The notes under the pieces: generated by a model
The model's input: the letters and a program-made list of their open reading frames with translations, nothing else
What the model was told of the DNA's origin: nothing
Databases searched by the model: none
Shown: positions 1 to 7,983 of the stretch, one piece after another
How positions within the stretch are numbered: position 1 is the first letter of the stretch
Layout of the letters: every line of letters starts with the position of its first letter
Source of the DNA: Pigmentiphaga sp.
GTDB lineage: Bacteria; Pseudomonadota; Gammaproteobacteria; Burkholderiales; Burkholderiaceae_B
Direction of reading: 5' to 3'
Length of the DNA stretch: 64,000 bases
Assembly (NCBI GenBank): GCA_023228945.1
Contig: JALOAI010000008.1
Location: 117,480-181,479 of the forward strand
Translations under genes and position numbers: made by a program

Positions 1-810
1 CGGGCAATAGTACGTGGCGCGTTGATTGTGGATCTGCTTGCGGATGATGCCGCCAGCACACCGCCGGCAGGGCTCGCCCTCCCGGCCGTAAACCGCGCTA
101 TCGAGCTGGAAGTAGCCCGTGCCGCCATCGCTGTGGACGAAGTCGCGCAGCGAGCTGCCGCCCGCGGCGATGGCGTCGGCGAGCGTGGCCCGCACCGCTT
201 CGGCCAACCGATCGCAACGCGTACGGCCCAGGCGGTGTCCCGGCGTCGAGGGATGGATGCGGGCGCGAAACAGGCTTTCGGAAGCATAGATGTTGCCCAC
301 ACCGACCACGATGTCGCCAGCCAGCAAAAGTGCCTTGATGGTGGCGCCGCGCCCACGGATGCCGCGCTGTAGCCAGGCGCCCGAGAATTGCGGATCGAAA
401 GGCTCGATGCCCAGGCCGGCCAGGCGGGGGTGCCCCAGCACCGGCCCGGCTTCGTGCGGATGCCAGAGCACCGAGCCGAAACGCCGGGGGTCGCGCAGAC
501 GCAACAGGTGCGCGTCGAACACCCAGTCGACGTGGTCATGGACGGTCGGGGCCTGTTCCGTCGGGAGCACGCGCAACGAACCCGACATGCCCAGGTGGAC
601 GAGCTGCACGCCGTGGTCAAAATGCAACAGCAAATACTTGCCGCGGCGCTCGGCGCGGCGCAGCGGTTGGTTGGCGCACAGATCGGCCAGATCGCCGGGC
701 ACCGGCCAGCGCAGGCGGGGTTCGCGTATCACCATATGGCGCAGGACGCGGCCCTCGATGTGCGGGGCGATACCCTGGCGGGTGACTTCGACTTCAGGGA
801 GTTCGGGCAT
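1..810 (-). CDS. mutM: formamidopyrimidine-DNA glycosylase (3' end cut by window edge)
   Basis: Base-excision repair glycosylase/AP lyase that removes 8-oxoguanine and formamidopyrimidines. The minus-strand frame begins at an ATG at 810 with MPELPEVEVTRQG, giving the catalytic Pro2 and Glu3. It stays open for 270 codons to the window edge. The last residues read GREGEPCRRCGG, then IRKQIHNQRATYYCP, which is the C-terminal zinc finger with only its last cysteine and a few residues missing. The family is usually about 270-275 aa, so the gene is essentially complete. It diverges from the TPR gene at 945. Confidence 0.96.
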   Translation of the reverse strand, partial: MPELPEVEVTRQGIAPHIEGRVLRHMVIREPRLRWPVPGDLADLCANQPLRRAERRGKYLLLHFDHGVQLVHLGMSGSLRVLPTEQAPTVHDHVDWVFDAHLLRLRDPRRFGSVLWHPHEAGPVLGHPRLAGLGIEPFDPQFSGAWLQRGIRGRGATIKALLLAGDIVVGVGNIYASESLFRARIHPSTPGHRLGRTRCDRLAEAVRATLADAIAAGGSSLRDFVHSDGGTGYFQLDSAVYGREGEPCRRCAGGIIRKQIHNQRATYYCP

Positions 811-944
811 GAAACGCAGAAAAATGGACAAGCGCGGCATCCGTCGCGCCGGGTTGCAGCATAGCAAACCTCGCCGCCGCGTTAACATGGGACAATGAAA
901 GCGATGGCCGTGATAGGTGCGGCCTGCAACTCTCGGATAGTTCG

Positions 945-3029
945 ATGCGGCTGACCACGCGTCCAAGCGCAAGCCTCGTTTGCCAGGGCGAAGCCCGGCA
1001 GGGCCAGTTGACCACGCGCCTAAGCGCAAGCCCCGTCCTTCAAGACGGGGTCAAGCGAGGCCATTGCTCCGCCGCGGCGCCAGAGGCGCCCCCGCGTCGT
1101 GGCAACGCAGCCCTGGCCGATGGGGCCCGGCTCCTCGCGGGCCACCCTGGGCCGCCGGGCCGTAGCCCGGGCGCCACGGCCGGCAGGCTGGGAATCTTCG
1201 CGATCTTCAAGGCGTGGCGGGCGGGCCTTGGCCTTTCCTTGTGTCTGTTGCTGCTGCCGGCCGGGGCGTTTGCCTCCGATCTTGACACCTCCAGACCCGA
1301 AGCCGATCCGCTGGGCACGCATCCCTTGCCCGTTCCTTCCGAGTGGCTGCCGAAGTCGCTGCCGCCGGCATCGGGTCAGTTGCCGGCGCTCGAGCTCACC
1401 GGCGAGCTGCTGTACCAGATCCTGGCCGCGGATTTCGCGGCGCAGCGCGGCGCGTGGGCGGCGGCGATCAACACCAGTCTGCAGGTGGCGCGCCAAACCC
1501 GCGACCCGCGCATGGCCCAACGGGCGCTCGAATTCTCCCTGGCGTCCGATAACTTGCCGCGCGCCTGGGATTCGGCACGCGTCTGGCTCGAGCTGGCGCC
1601 CCACGATCCCCAGGCCCAGCAGGCCGAAGTGATGTTGGCGGCCGCCAACGGCAGCACCGACAACCTTGCCCGCGTCCTGGCCGATCAGCTTGCCCAGACG
1701 CCGGACAAGGGCGAAGCCATCCTGCAGATCCAGATCATTTTGTCGCGCTTAAGCGACAAACAAGCGGCGCTCCGGGTTCTGGAAGAACTGCTTGCCGGCC
1801 CATGGGGCGAGCTGCCCGAAGCTCGGGCCGCGCTGGCCCAGGCCGCCTACGAGGCGGGCGACGCCCCGCGGGCCCTGGCCGAAGCCCGGGCCGCGCTGGC
1901 GGCCCGTCCCGACTGGGACATCGCCGCCGGCATGGTGCTGCAGTTCGGCCTGCCCCTGCAGCCCGACGCCACGCTGACCGAAGTGCGCGCCTATCTCGAC
2001 CGCCATCCGGCGGATCGCGGCGTGCGGCTGTCCTACGTCAGCGCGCTGGTGCGCGTGGGCCGGGTCGAAGAGGCGCTGGCCGAGGTCGAGCGCATGATGA
2101 GCCGCACGCCCGAAGATTTCGAGCTGCTGTATTTGCGCGGCGCGATCAATGCCGAGGCCGGGCGGCCGCGCGAGGCCCGCAAGTGGCTCGACGAATACAT
2201 CGCCATCGAAACCGATCGCCGGCGTTCCAACCCGGAGGCCTTCGATCCCGCCTCCAGCCTGGCCGATGCCGAAATGATGCGCGTCAGCATGGCCGAGGAC
2301 GCCGGCGATCTCGACGAGGCCTATCGCCTGCTGCTGCAGGTGCGGGCGCCCGAAGCCGAGGTACAAGCCGGCTTGCGCAAGGCCATCATCCGGGCGCGGC
2401 AGGATCGCCTCCCCGAAGCCATGGCCGAGCTCGACGCCATCGAGATCGAAGACGAGCGGGAAGCGGTGCTGGTGGCACTTACGCGGGCCCAACTGCTGCG
2501 CGATGGCGGCCGCCTCGAAGGGGCGGTGCAGGCGCTCGAGTCCGCTTTGCAGCAGCTCCCTGAAAGCCACGAGATTCGCTACGACCTGGCGCTGCTCTAT
2601 GGGCGCCAGGAGCGCTACGACGATCTCGAGTATCAACTGCGCCAGATCATCGAGGCCGACCGCCGCAGTGCCCATGCCTTCAATGCGCTGGGCTATACCC
2701 TGGCGGATCGGAACCTGCGGCTGGTCGAAGCCCGGCAACTCATCGAGCGTGCGCTCGAGTTGCGGCCCGACGATCCGGCGATCCTCGACAGCATGGGCTG
2801 GGTGCTCTACCGCCAGGGCGACCTGCCGCAGGCGCTGGAATACCTGCAGCGCGCCTGGGAGCGCCTGCCCGATGCCGAAATCGGCACCCATCTGGGCGAA
2901 GTGCTGTGGCAGATGGGGCGCCACGATCAGGCGCGCGCGGTGTGGCGCAAGGTATTGGCCACCGAGCCCGATGGCGAGTTGCTGCGCGACACCCTGCGGC
3001 GCCTGGGCGTTACCCTGGAGGCGCCATGA
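945..3029 (+). CDS. tetratricopeptide-repeat protein of the lolB locus, N-terminus extended by repeat DNA
   Basis: A 694-aa protein of helical TPR repeats, for example NALGYTLADRN followed by ELRPDDPAILDSMGWV near residues 580-620. A TPR protein of this kind precedes lolB in many Burkholderiales. Its exact role is unknown; envelope function is inferred from the export signal and neighbour. A clear signal peptide (GLGLSLCLLLLPAGAFA) lies only at about residues 89-108. The first 80 residues are translated from family A repeats that follow the ATG at 945. No other in-frame ATG precedes the signal; a CTG at 1188 would put it at the N-terminus. The stop overlaps an ATG at 3026. The start is uncertain. 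Confidence 0.85.
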   Translation: MRLTTRPSASLVCQGEARQGQLTTRLSASPVLQDGVKRGHCSAAAPEAPPRRGNAALADGARLLAGHPGPPGRSPGATAGRLGIFAIFKAWRAGLGLSLCLLLLPAGAFASDLDTSRPEADPLGTHPLPVPSEWLPKSLPPASGQLPALELTGELLYQILAADFAAQRGAWAAAINTSLQVARQTRDPRMAQRALEFSLASDNLPRAWDSARVWLELAPHDPQAQQAEVMLAAANGSTDNLARVLADQLAQTPDKGEAILQIQIILSRLSDKQAALRVLEELLAGPWGELPEARAALAQAAYEAGDAPRALAEARAALAARPDWDIAAGMVLQFGLPLQPDATLTEVRAYLDRHPADRGVRLSYVSALVRVGRVEEALAEVERMMSRTPEDFELLYLRGAINAEAGRPREARKWLDEYIAIETDRRRSNPEAFDPASSLADAEMMRVSMAEDAGDLDEAYRLLLQVRAPEAEVQAGLRKAIIRARQDRLPEAMAELDAIEIEDEREAVLVALTRAQLLRDGGRLEGAVQALESALQQLPESHEIRYDLALLYGRQERYDDLEYQLRQIIEADRRSAHAFNALGYTLADRNLRLVEARQLIERALELRPDDPAILDSMGWVLYRQGDLPQALEYLQRAWERLPDAEIGTHLGEVLWQMGRHDQARAVWRKVLATEPDGELLRDTLRRLGVTLEAP
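952..1008 (+). repeat. family A repeat, copy 1 (head unit only)
   Basis: Begins TGACCACGCGTCCAAGCGCA and carries a stem-loop around the CCAGGGCGAAGCCCGG region. It is followed directly by copy 2, so the two heads are in tandem. It reads in frame as the first residues of the TPR open frame (LTTRPSASL). Confidence 0.7.
1009..1150 (+). repeat. family A repeat, copy 2
   Basis: Begins TGACCACGCGCCTAAGCGCA. Stem 1 is CCCCGTC/GACGGGG at 1031-1050. Stem 2 is GGCGCC/GGCGCC at 1076-1090, where other copies have GGAGCC/GGCTCC: the bases differ but pairing is kept. The distal third is diverged. It encodes residues of the extended N-terminus of the TPR protein. Confidence 0.75.
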
Positions 3030-3039
3030 GCGGGGGGCC

Positions 3040-3178
3040 GGGCCGCGCCAAGCGCGAATCCTCCCTCGGGGAGGAAGTCGCGCAGCGGCTGGAGGGCGCC
3101 GTCAACGCGCCGGGCCGTCCCAAGCGAGAACCCTCCCTTGGGGGGGAAGTCGCGCAGCGACTGGGGGATGGTTCAGTG
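3040..3178 (+). repeat. family B repeats, two tandem copies upstream of lolB
   Basis: Copy 1 spans about 3040-3112 and copy 2 about 3113-3178. Each has two hairpins: TCCTCCC TCG GGGAGGA, then AGTCGC GCA GCGACT. Copy 2 ends in a GGGGGAT purine tract and then GTG at 3176, the likely native lolB start. Both copies are open in the lolB frame (RESSLGEEVAQRLEG-like peptide). Confidence 0.75.
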
Positions 3179-3766
3179 AGGGCGCGTCGGGCCGTCGTCC
3201 TGGCGATGGTGGCCCTGGCAACGGGTTGCGCCACGCCCACCGCCTTGCTGCCCACTGGCGAGGGCCGTGGCCGCTCGCTGTCGCGCACCGGCCGTTTCGT
3301 GATCAACGTCCGCCAAGCCGACGGCTCGTCCGAAGTGGTGCAGGGCGGCTTTGCCTGGCTCGACCACGATGGCCAGCTCACGCTCGATCTCACCTCTCCG
3401 CTGGGGGCCGCGCTGGCCCGCCTGGAGGTCGCCGCCAACGGTAGCGCCACCCTGACCGAAGCCAACGGCACCGTGACTCGCGCGCCTTCGGCCAATGCGC
3501 TCATGACGCGCGTCGTCGGCGTTGCCGTGCCGGTGGCCAGCCTGCGGGATTGGCTGGCCGGCGAGCTGACTCCGGGATTGCCGGCCAGCGTCGACGAGCG
3601 CGATGCCCTGGCGCGCCCCACGCGCTACGGCCAGGCCGGCTGGCAGGTCCAGGTGTCGGCCGCGGATGCCCAAGGCCCGTTGCGGCTGCGGATGGACCGC
3701 GGCGGGGGTGGCGAGCCCGAGATCGATGTCCGGCTCGCCCTGCAGCCGGTGCCCGTTGCGCCATGA
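3176..3766 (+). CDS. lolB: outer-membrane lipoprotein receptor LolB
   Basis: LolB takes lipoproteins from the periplasmic carrier LolA and inserts them in the outer membrane; it is itself a lipoprotein. From the GTG at 3176 the protein is 196 aa with a signal peptide VVLAMVALATGC, lipobox ending at Cys about residue 17, followed by the LolB fold (GRFVINV, GGFAWLDHDG, LTLDLTSPLG). The frame also stays open from an ATG at 3026 that overlaps the TPR stop. That start would add 50 repeat-encoded residues in front of the signal peptide, so I prefer GTG 3176. The stop overlaps the ATG of ispE (ATGA). Confidence 0.88.
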   Translation: MRARRAVVLAMVALATGCATPTALLPTGEGRGRSLSRTGRFVINVRQADGSSEVVQGGFAWLDHDGQLTLDLTSPLGAALARLEVAANGSATLTEANGTVTRAPSANALMTRVVGVAVPVASLRDWLAGELTPGLPASVDERDALARPTRYGQAGWQVQVSAADAQGPLRLRMDRGGGGEPEIDVRLALQPVPVAP

Positions 3767-4947
3767 CCACGGGCCAAGGCGCAAGCCCCGTTCTTCAGGA
3801 CGGGGTCAAGCGAGGCGGTTGTTCTCTGGAGCCGAAGGCTCCCCCGACCGGTGGCGCAGAAACTCCAGCCGAGAGGCCGGGGCTCTTCACCGGGCATCGA
3901 ACGCCCGCCTCATCGTCAAGCGCGACCAAACCACGGCCAATCCAGGCGGAGACCAGGCCGCCTGGGGGCGCCGGGGCCGGGTCCGGTGCCACGACCGCCG
4001 GCGACAGCCTGCGCGAGGTGCCGGCGCCCGCCAAGATCAACTTGTTCCTGCACGTTCTGGGCCGCCGCGACGACGGCTACCATCAACTGCAAACCGTGTT
4101 TCGCTTCCTCGACCTGTATGACGAACTGGATTTCGAACGCCGGTCCGACGGCCGGGTGCGGCGGGTCACTCCGCTCGAAGGCGTCGATTCCGATGCCTGC
4201 CTGACGGTACGCGCGGCGCGCGCGCTACAGCAGGCAAGCGGAACCTCGTATGGCGTGGATATCCATTTGCGCAAGCGCATCCCCCAGGGAGGCGGGCTGG
4301 GGGGCGGCTCCAGCGACGCGGCCACGGTGCTGCTGGCCCTCAACCGCCTCTGGCGGACCGGTCTCGATCGCGCGGCGCTGTTGCGGCTGGCCCTGCCGCT
4401 GGGCGCCGACGTGCCGGTCTTCGTGTTCGGCCAAAGCGCCTTTGCCGAAGGCGTGGGCGAGCGCTTGCGGCCGCTGCCCTTGCCGCCCGCCTGGTATGTG
4501 CTGCTCCAGCCCGCCGCCGAGGTCAGCACCGCGGCGGTGTTTGGCCACCCTGATTTGACACGGGATACAAAGCTTGTCAAAATTACGGACTTTCCTGCAG
4601 GCAATATTTTGCATTTGCCGGCAGCGCCCGATTCGGGCGGGCAGGTTTGGCGGTTTGGTCGCAACGATCTCGAGCCCATAGTGCGCAAGCTCTATCCTCA
4701 GGTCGAGGCTTCCTGGCAGGTTGCCGATCAGGCGTTGCAGCAGCACCCGGAAATTCCGGCCAGACTGCGGATGTCGGGGTCGGGCGCATGTCTCTTCATC
4801 GAGTGTGCGTCAGCACAACAGGCCGCTTCCATTCAAGCCGAAATCGCCGCTACAATCCGGTCGTCGGGTGTGGCAGCAAAGGCGATACGGTCAGTGGCGT
4901 GTTTTGCTGGTCTGTCGTCGCATCCATTGCAGCAATGGGCCGTTTGA
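3763..4947 (+). CDS. ispE: 4-diphosphocytidyl-2-C-methyl-D-erythritol kinase, N-terminus extended by repeat DNA
   Basis: GHMP-family kinase of the MEP isoprenoid pathway; it phosphorylates the 2-hydroxyl of CDP-methylerythritol. Seen: PAPAKINLFLHVLGRR-type N-terminal motif, GHMP ATP loop IPQGGGLGGGSSDAA near residue 180, and the C-terminal SGSGACLF motif. From the ATG at 3763, which overlaps the lolB stop, the first 80 or so residues are family A repeat translation. The conserved kinase begins only near residue 85, next to an in-frame GTG at 4018. Total length is 394 aa against a usual 280-310. Start uncertain; product certain. Confidence 0.92.
   Translation: MTTGQGASPVLQDGVKRGGCSLEPKAPPTGGAETPAERPGLFTGHRTPASSSSATKPRPIQAETRPPGGAGAGSGATTAGDSLREVPAPAKINLFLHVLGRRDDGYHQLQTVFRFLDLYDELDFERRSDGRVRRVTPLEGVDSDACLTVRAARALQQASGTSYGVDIHLRKRIPQGGGLGGGSSDAATVLLALNRLWRTGLDRAALLRLALPLGADVPVFVFGQSAFAEGVGERLRPLPLPPAWYVLLQPAAEVSTAAVFGHPDLTRDTKLVKITDFPAGNILHLPAAPDSGGQVWRFGRNDLEPIVRKLYPQVEASWQVADQALQQHPEIPARLRMSGSGACLFIECASAQQAASIQAEIAATIRSSGVAAKAIRSVACFAGLSSHPLQQWAV
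3764..3898 (+). repeat. family A repeat, copy 3, on the lolB stop codon
   Basis: Starts with the lolB TGA itself (TGACCACGGGCCAAGGCGCA). Stem 1 is CCCCGTTC/GGACGGGG; stem 2 is GGAGCC-GAA-GGCTCC at 3828-3842; stem 3 is near CTCCAGCC/GGCCGGGG. It reads through in the ispE frame. Confidence 0.78.
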
Positions 4948-4957
4948 GGTTCACTGT

Positions 4958-5034
4958 TGGGGAGTCGCCAAGTCGGTTAAGGCACCGGATTTTGATTCCG
5001 GCATTCGAGGGTTCGAATCCTTCCTCCCCAGCCA
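4958..5034 (+). tRNA. tRNA-Gln (anticodon TTG)
   Basis: Acceptor stem TGGGGAG (4958-4964) pairs with CTCCCCA (5024-5030). The anticodon loop TTTTGAT gives TTG. The T arm is GAGGGTTCGAATCCTTC, and the encoded GCCA ends at 5034. It lies between ispE and prs, as in other Burkholderiales. Confidence 0.97.
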
Positions 5035-5221
5035 TTTTCTTTCCCGATCCTCCTGAATATCGCTTCCGGTCGGGCCTGTGTGTTCCAGGGTCATCATCGT
5101 CAGGGTAATCCGGAAAGAAAATGCCAGTTTTCATCTTTCGCTGACAGGTTTGCCGAGGCTGTTGAGTGCGGATGTGCTCAACAGCCTTGTTGTTGGTGCA
5201 GCAGGCAAGGGGCAAGGCGCG

Positions 5222-6172
5222 ATGACGCGACACAATTTCATGATCTTTACCGGCACCGCCAATCCGCGGTTGGCGGTCGATGTGGCCACGCATCTCGACA
5301 TGCCCCTGGGCAAGATGACCGTCGGCCGTTTTTCCGATGGCGAGGTGATGGTCGAAATCAACGAGAACGTCCGCGGTAAAGACGTTTTCGTGCTGCAACC
5401 CACCTGTGCGCCCACCAACGACAACCTGATGGAAATCATGGTGATGGTCGATGCCCTGCGCCGCGCATCCGCCGGCCGCATCACCGCCGCCATCCCCTAT
5501 TTCGGCTATGCCCGCCAGGATCGCCGGCCGCGCTCGGCCCGGGTGTCGATCTCGGCCAAGGTGGTGGCCAACATGCTGCAGGTGGTCGGCGTCGATCGCG
5601 TGCTCACCATGGATCTCCACGCCGACCAGATCCAGGGCTTCTTCGACATCCCCGTAGACAACATCTACGCGGCGCCCATCCTGCTGGGCGACATCTGGAA
5701 GCGCAACATGGAAAACCTGGTGGTGGTGTCGCCCGACATCGGCGGCGTGGTGCGCGCGCGCGCGCTGGCCAAGCGGCTGGAGGTCGACCTCGCCATCATC
5801 GATAAGCGCCGTCCGCGCGCCAACGTGTCCGAGGTGATGAACATCATCGGCGACGTGCAGGGCCGCAACTGCATCATCATGGACGACATGGTCGACACCG
5901 CCGGCACGCTGTGCAAGGCCGCCGCCGCGCTCAAAGAGCAAGGCGCGCTCAATGTCGACGCCTACTGCACCCACCCCGTGCTGTCGGGCGGCGCGGTCGA
6001 GCGCATCGCCGAATCCGAGCTCGACAGCCTGGTCGTGACCGATAGCATTCCGCTGAGCGAGGCTGCCCGCGACTGCGGTCGCATCCGCCAGCTCTCGTGT
6101 GCCGCGCTGGTTGGCGAAACCATGCTGCGGATTTCGCACGCCGAATCCGTCTCGTCGCTGTTCGTCGAATAG
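5222..6172 (+). CDS. prs: ribose-phosphate pyrophosphokinase
   Basis: Makes PRPP from ribose-5-phosphate and ATP for nucleotide, His and Trp synthesis. It is 316 aa, the normal length. Visible motifs are the regulatory loop YFGYARQDRR, the divalent-cation site MDLHADQIQGFF and the PRPP loop DDMVDTAGTL. The start ATG at 5222 gives MTRHNFMIFTGTANP, matching class I enzymes. A frame open further upstream (from 5078) overlaps the tRNA flank and is not supported. rplY follows after 119 nt. Confidence 0.97.
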   Translation: MTRHNFMIFTGTANPRLAVDVATHLDMPLGKMTVGRFSDGEVMVEINENVRGKDVFVLQPTCAPTNDNLMEIMVMVDALRRASAGRITAAIPYFGYARQDRRPRSARVSISAKVVANMLQVVGVDRVLTMDLHADQIQGFFDIPVDNIYAAPILLGDIWKRNMENLVVVSPDIGGVVRARALAKRLEVDLAIIDKRRPRANVSEVMNIIGDVQGRNCIIMDDMVDTAGTLCKAAAALKEQGALNVDAYCTHPVLSGGAVERIAESELDSLVVTDSIPLSEAARDCGRIRQLSCAALVGETMLRISHAESVSSLFVE

Positions 6173-6291
6173 CCGATACATCCCCGTTTCGTTATCGTCC
6201 GGCTGGTCGCGGCCGGGCGATGCCGCAGGCCGGCAAGCCCGCCGGCCTGTGATTTTGATGGGCGGCCATGCCGCCTTTTTTGGAGACCTCC

Positions 6292-6900
6292 ATGAAGTTC
6301 ACCGCCACATCGCGTAGCGTTCAGGGATCGAGTGCGAGCCGCCGCCTGCGCCGCGCAGGCCGCGTCCCGGCCATCGTCTACGGCGCCGACAAAACGGCCA
6401 CCAGCATCGAGCTCGATCACAACGAGATCTTCCATGCCCTGCGCAAGCCGGAATTCCACGCGTCGATCCTCGACATGCAGCTGGATGGCAAGGGCGAGAA
6501 CGTGCTGCTGCGTTCCGTGCAATGGCACCCCTACAAGCCGCTCGTGCTCCACGTCGACTTCCAGCGCGTGGCCGCCGGCCAGATGCTGACCACCAAGGTG
6601 CCCCTGAGCTTCATCAACGGCGAAGAGTCGCCCGCGGTCAAGCTCAGCCACGCCGTCATCAGCCACGTGCTCACCGAACTCGAAATCAGCTGCCTGCCCA
6701 ACGATCTGCCCACGTCCATCGAAGTCGACCTGGGCGAGATGGTGGTCGGCTCGTCGGTGCACCTCGAGCAGATCACGCTGCCGCGCGGTGTCACCTACGC
6801 CGCCCATGGTGGCGATCCCAACCCGGTGCTGGCTATCGCCCAACTGGTGGGTGGCTCGATTACCGACGAAGGCGACGATAAAGGCGAGGGCGGCGAGTAA
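6292..6900 (+). CDS. rplY: 50S ribosomal protein L25/general stress protein Ctc
   Basis: 5S rRNA-binding ribosomal protein, long (Ctc) form of 202 aa: an N-terminal L25 domain (VPAIVYGADK, IELDHNEIFHAL) plus the C-terminal beta domain (VPLSFINGEESPAVK, CLPNDLPTSIEVDL). The ATG at 6292 follows a GGAG sequence and gives MKFTATSRSVQG. The acidic tail DEGDDKGEGGE is usual for the long form. Confidence 0.96.
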   Translation: MKFTATSRSVQGSSASRRLRRAGRVPAIVYGADKTATSIELDHNEIFHALRKPEFHASILDMQLDGKGENVLLRSVQWHPYKPLVLHVDFQRVAAGQMLTTKVPLSFINGEESPAVKLSHAVISHVLTELEISCLPNDLPTSIEVDLGEMVVGSSVHLEQITLPRGVTYAAHGGDPNPVLAIAQLVGGSITDEGDDKGEGGE

Positions 6901-6923
6901 TCTGCCCGACCCCGCGTCAACGC

Positions 6924-6948
6924 TGAGCTTCGACGACGTCGAAGCTCA
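6924..6948. promoter_or_regulatory. perfect inverted repeat between rplY and the LuxR gene
   Basis: TGAGCTTCGAC, a GAC centre, then GTCGAAGCTCA: 11-bp perfect arms 24 nt after the rplY stop. It could be a terminator stem for rplY, but no T tract follows. It could also be an operator for the LuxR gene that starts at 7060. Confidence 0.5.
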
Positions 6949-6989
6949 AGCCCTCGCCGCCCATGGCGAGGCTGGCAAAGCCGTTGCGG

Positions 6990-7020
6990 CGCCCCGTTCC
7001 GGAGTCTTCCGGACGGGGCG
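6990..7020 (+). terminator. GC-rich hairpin upstream of the LuxR gene
   Basis: CGCCCCG-T-TCCGG pairs with CCGGA-CGGGGCG around an AGTCTT loop. Only a weak T-rich tail (TCTGTCGTT) follows, so factor-independent termination is plausible but not strong. Confidence 0.45.
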
Positions 7021-7059
7021 TCTGTCGTTGAGGGGAGGGTTGCGAGGTATAGTCGGAAC

Positions 7060-7746
7060 ATGCACAACCCCATCGAAACCACCAAGCGTTACCTGCTCGA
7101 AGCGGCCTTGCTCGTCGTCCCGGCGCAACGTGTGCTGGTCTACGAGGTGGATGCCGATGGCCAGCCCGTCGGTCATGTGAGCAGCACGCCCAATCAGCAC
7201 TGGGGCGGCCTCTATCGCCGCTTTGCCGAGATCGACCCTCTCCATCCCCGGCACTACGGCGCGGTGCCCGGCAGCGTATTCGGAACCGCGGCAGGCTTCG
7301 GCGCCCGGGTGGAGAACCAGGATTACATCTCGGGCTTTCGCGCGGTGTTGGGCGTTCGCTTCAAGGCCGAGGTGTTCTTGCGCGACGTACGTGGGCAAAT
7401 CCTGGCGGGCATCCGCTATGCGCGATTTCGTGATGCCGCGGAGTTCACCACCGAGGAAATGACGCGTTTGGTCAAGATGCAGCGCCTGTTTTCGTGTACG
7501 TGGTCGTCGGCGCTATCCGAGGCCAGGCAGGCACGCTTGCTGGCCGGCCTCACCGAACGGGAGCACGAAGTGCTCGACCTCCTGCTTTCAGGCTATCCCA
7601 ACGACGACATCGCCCGGCAGTTGTCGATTGCCCTGCCCACCGTCAAGAACCACGTGAAGAACATTCTTGGCAAGACCGGCCACGCCAATCGCGCCGAGCT
7701 GCTCGCCGCGCTCTTGCGCTCCAGCCGCCCCGTCTACGGCGACTGA
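7060..7746 (+). CDS. LuxR-family transcriptional regulator
   Basis: 228 aa. The C-terminal LuxR/NarL-type helix-turn-helix is clear: LTEREHEVLDLLLSGYPNDD, then IARQLSIALPTVKNHVKNIL (about residues 165-210). The N-terminal 150 residues have no motif I recognise and presumably form a ligand-sensing or autoinducer-binding-like domain. No receiver-domain aspartate pattern is seen. The gene is monocistronic and convergent with the aldehyde dehydrogenase. Its stop is the TGA of a family A repeat. Target unknown. Confidence 0.85.
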   Translation: MHNPIETTKRYLLEAALLVVPAQRVLVYEVDADGQPVGHVSSTPNQHWGGLYRRFAEIDPLHPRHYGAVPGSVFGTAAGFGARVENQDYISGFRAVLGVRFKAEVFLRDVRGQILAGIRYARFRDAAEFTTEEMTRLVKMQRLFSCTWSSALSEARQARLLAGLTEREHEVLDLLLSGYPNDDIARQLSIALPTVKNHVKNILGKTGHANRAELLAALLRSSRPVYGD

Positions 7747-7876
7747 CCACGCGCCTAAGCGCAAGCCTCGCCGTTTACGGCGAGGTTAGCGAGGCCAAAT
7801 CTGCCGGAGCCGAAGGCTCCCCCGAATCGTGGCGGAGAAACTCCGGCCGCAAGGCCGGAGTTCTTCACCACGCTCC
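7744..7876 (+). repeat. family A repeat, copy 4, on the LuxR-gene stop codon
   Basis: The most regular copy. The TGA stop is its first three bases (TGACCACGCGCCTAAGCGCA). Stem 1 is GCCTCGCCG/CGGCGAGGT, where copies 2 and 3 have GCCCCGT.../...ACGGGGT. Stem 2 is GGAGCC-GAA-GGCTCC; stem 3 is CTCCGGCC-GCAA-GGCCGGAG, followed by TTCTTCACC. Confidence 0.82.
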
Positions 7877-7983
7877 GACGCAAGCCCGTCGCTCAGCGCC
7901 GGGCCGGGCGAGGCGAAGGCCGGTCGCGCCGCCGGCCATGCAGCAGGGTGGCCGAGCCACTCCGGCCAAGCGGCCGGGGCGCT
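7875..7983 (+). repeat. family A repeat, copy 5 (degenerate)
   Basis: In tandem after copy 4: CCACGCTCCGACGCAAGCCC, then a GC-rich stem and AGGC, and a degraded tail ending CGGGGCGCTTCACG. It fills the space between the convergent LuxR and aldehyde dehydrogenase genes. Confidence 0.6.

Noticed and set aside
1749..2924. A 391-codon minus-strand frame inside the TPR gene
   Set aside because: Antisense shadow of the TPR repeats, no start context.
4958..5034. tRNA-Gln as an attachment site for an integrated element
   Set aside because: No second copy of its 3' end and no integrase nearby; the element uses the ychF end instead.
5078..5221. An upstream extension of prs starting at 5078
   Set aside because: The extra 48 residues have no counterpart in the family, and ATG 5222 gives the conserved N-terminus.
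6925..6947. A strong terminator for rplY
   Set aside because: The dyad is perfect but lacks a T tract, so it is listed as a regulatory dyad instead.
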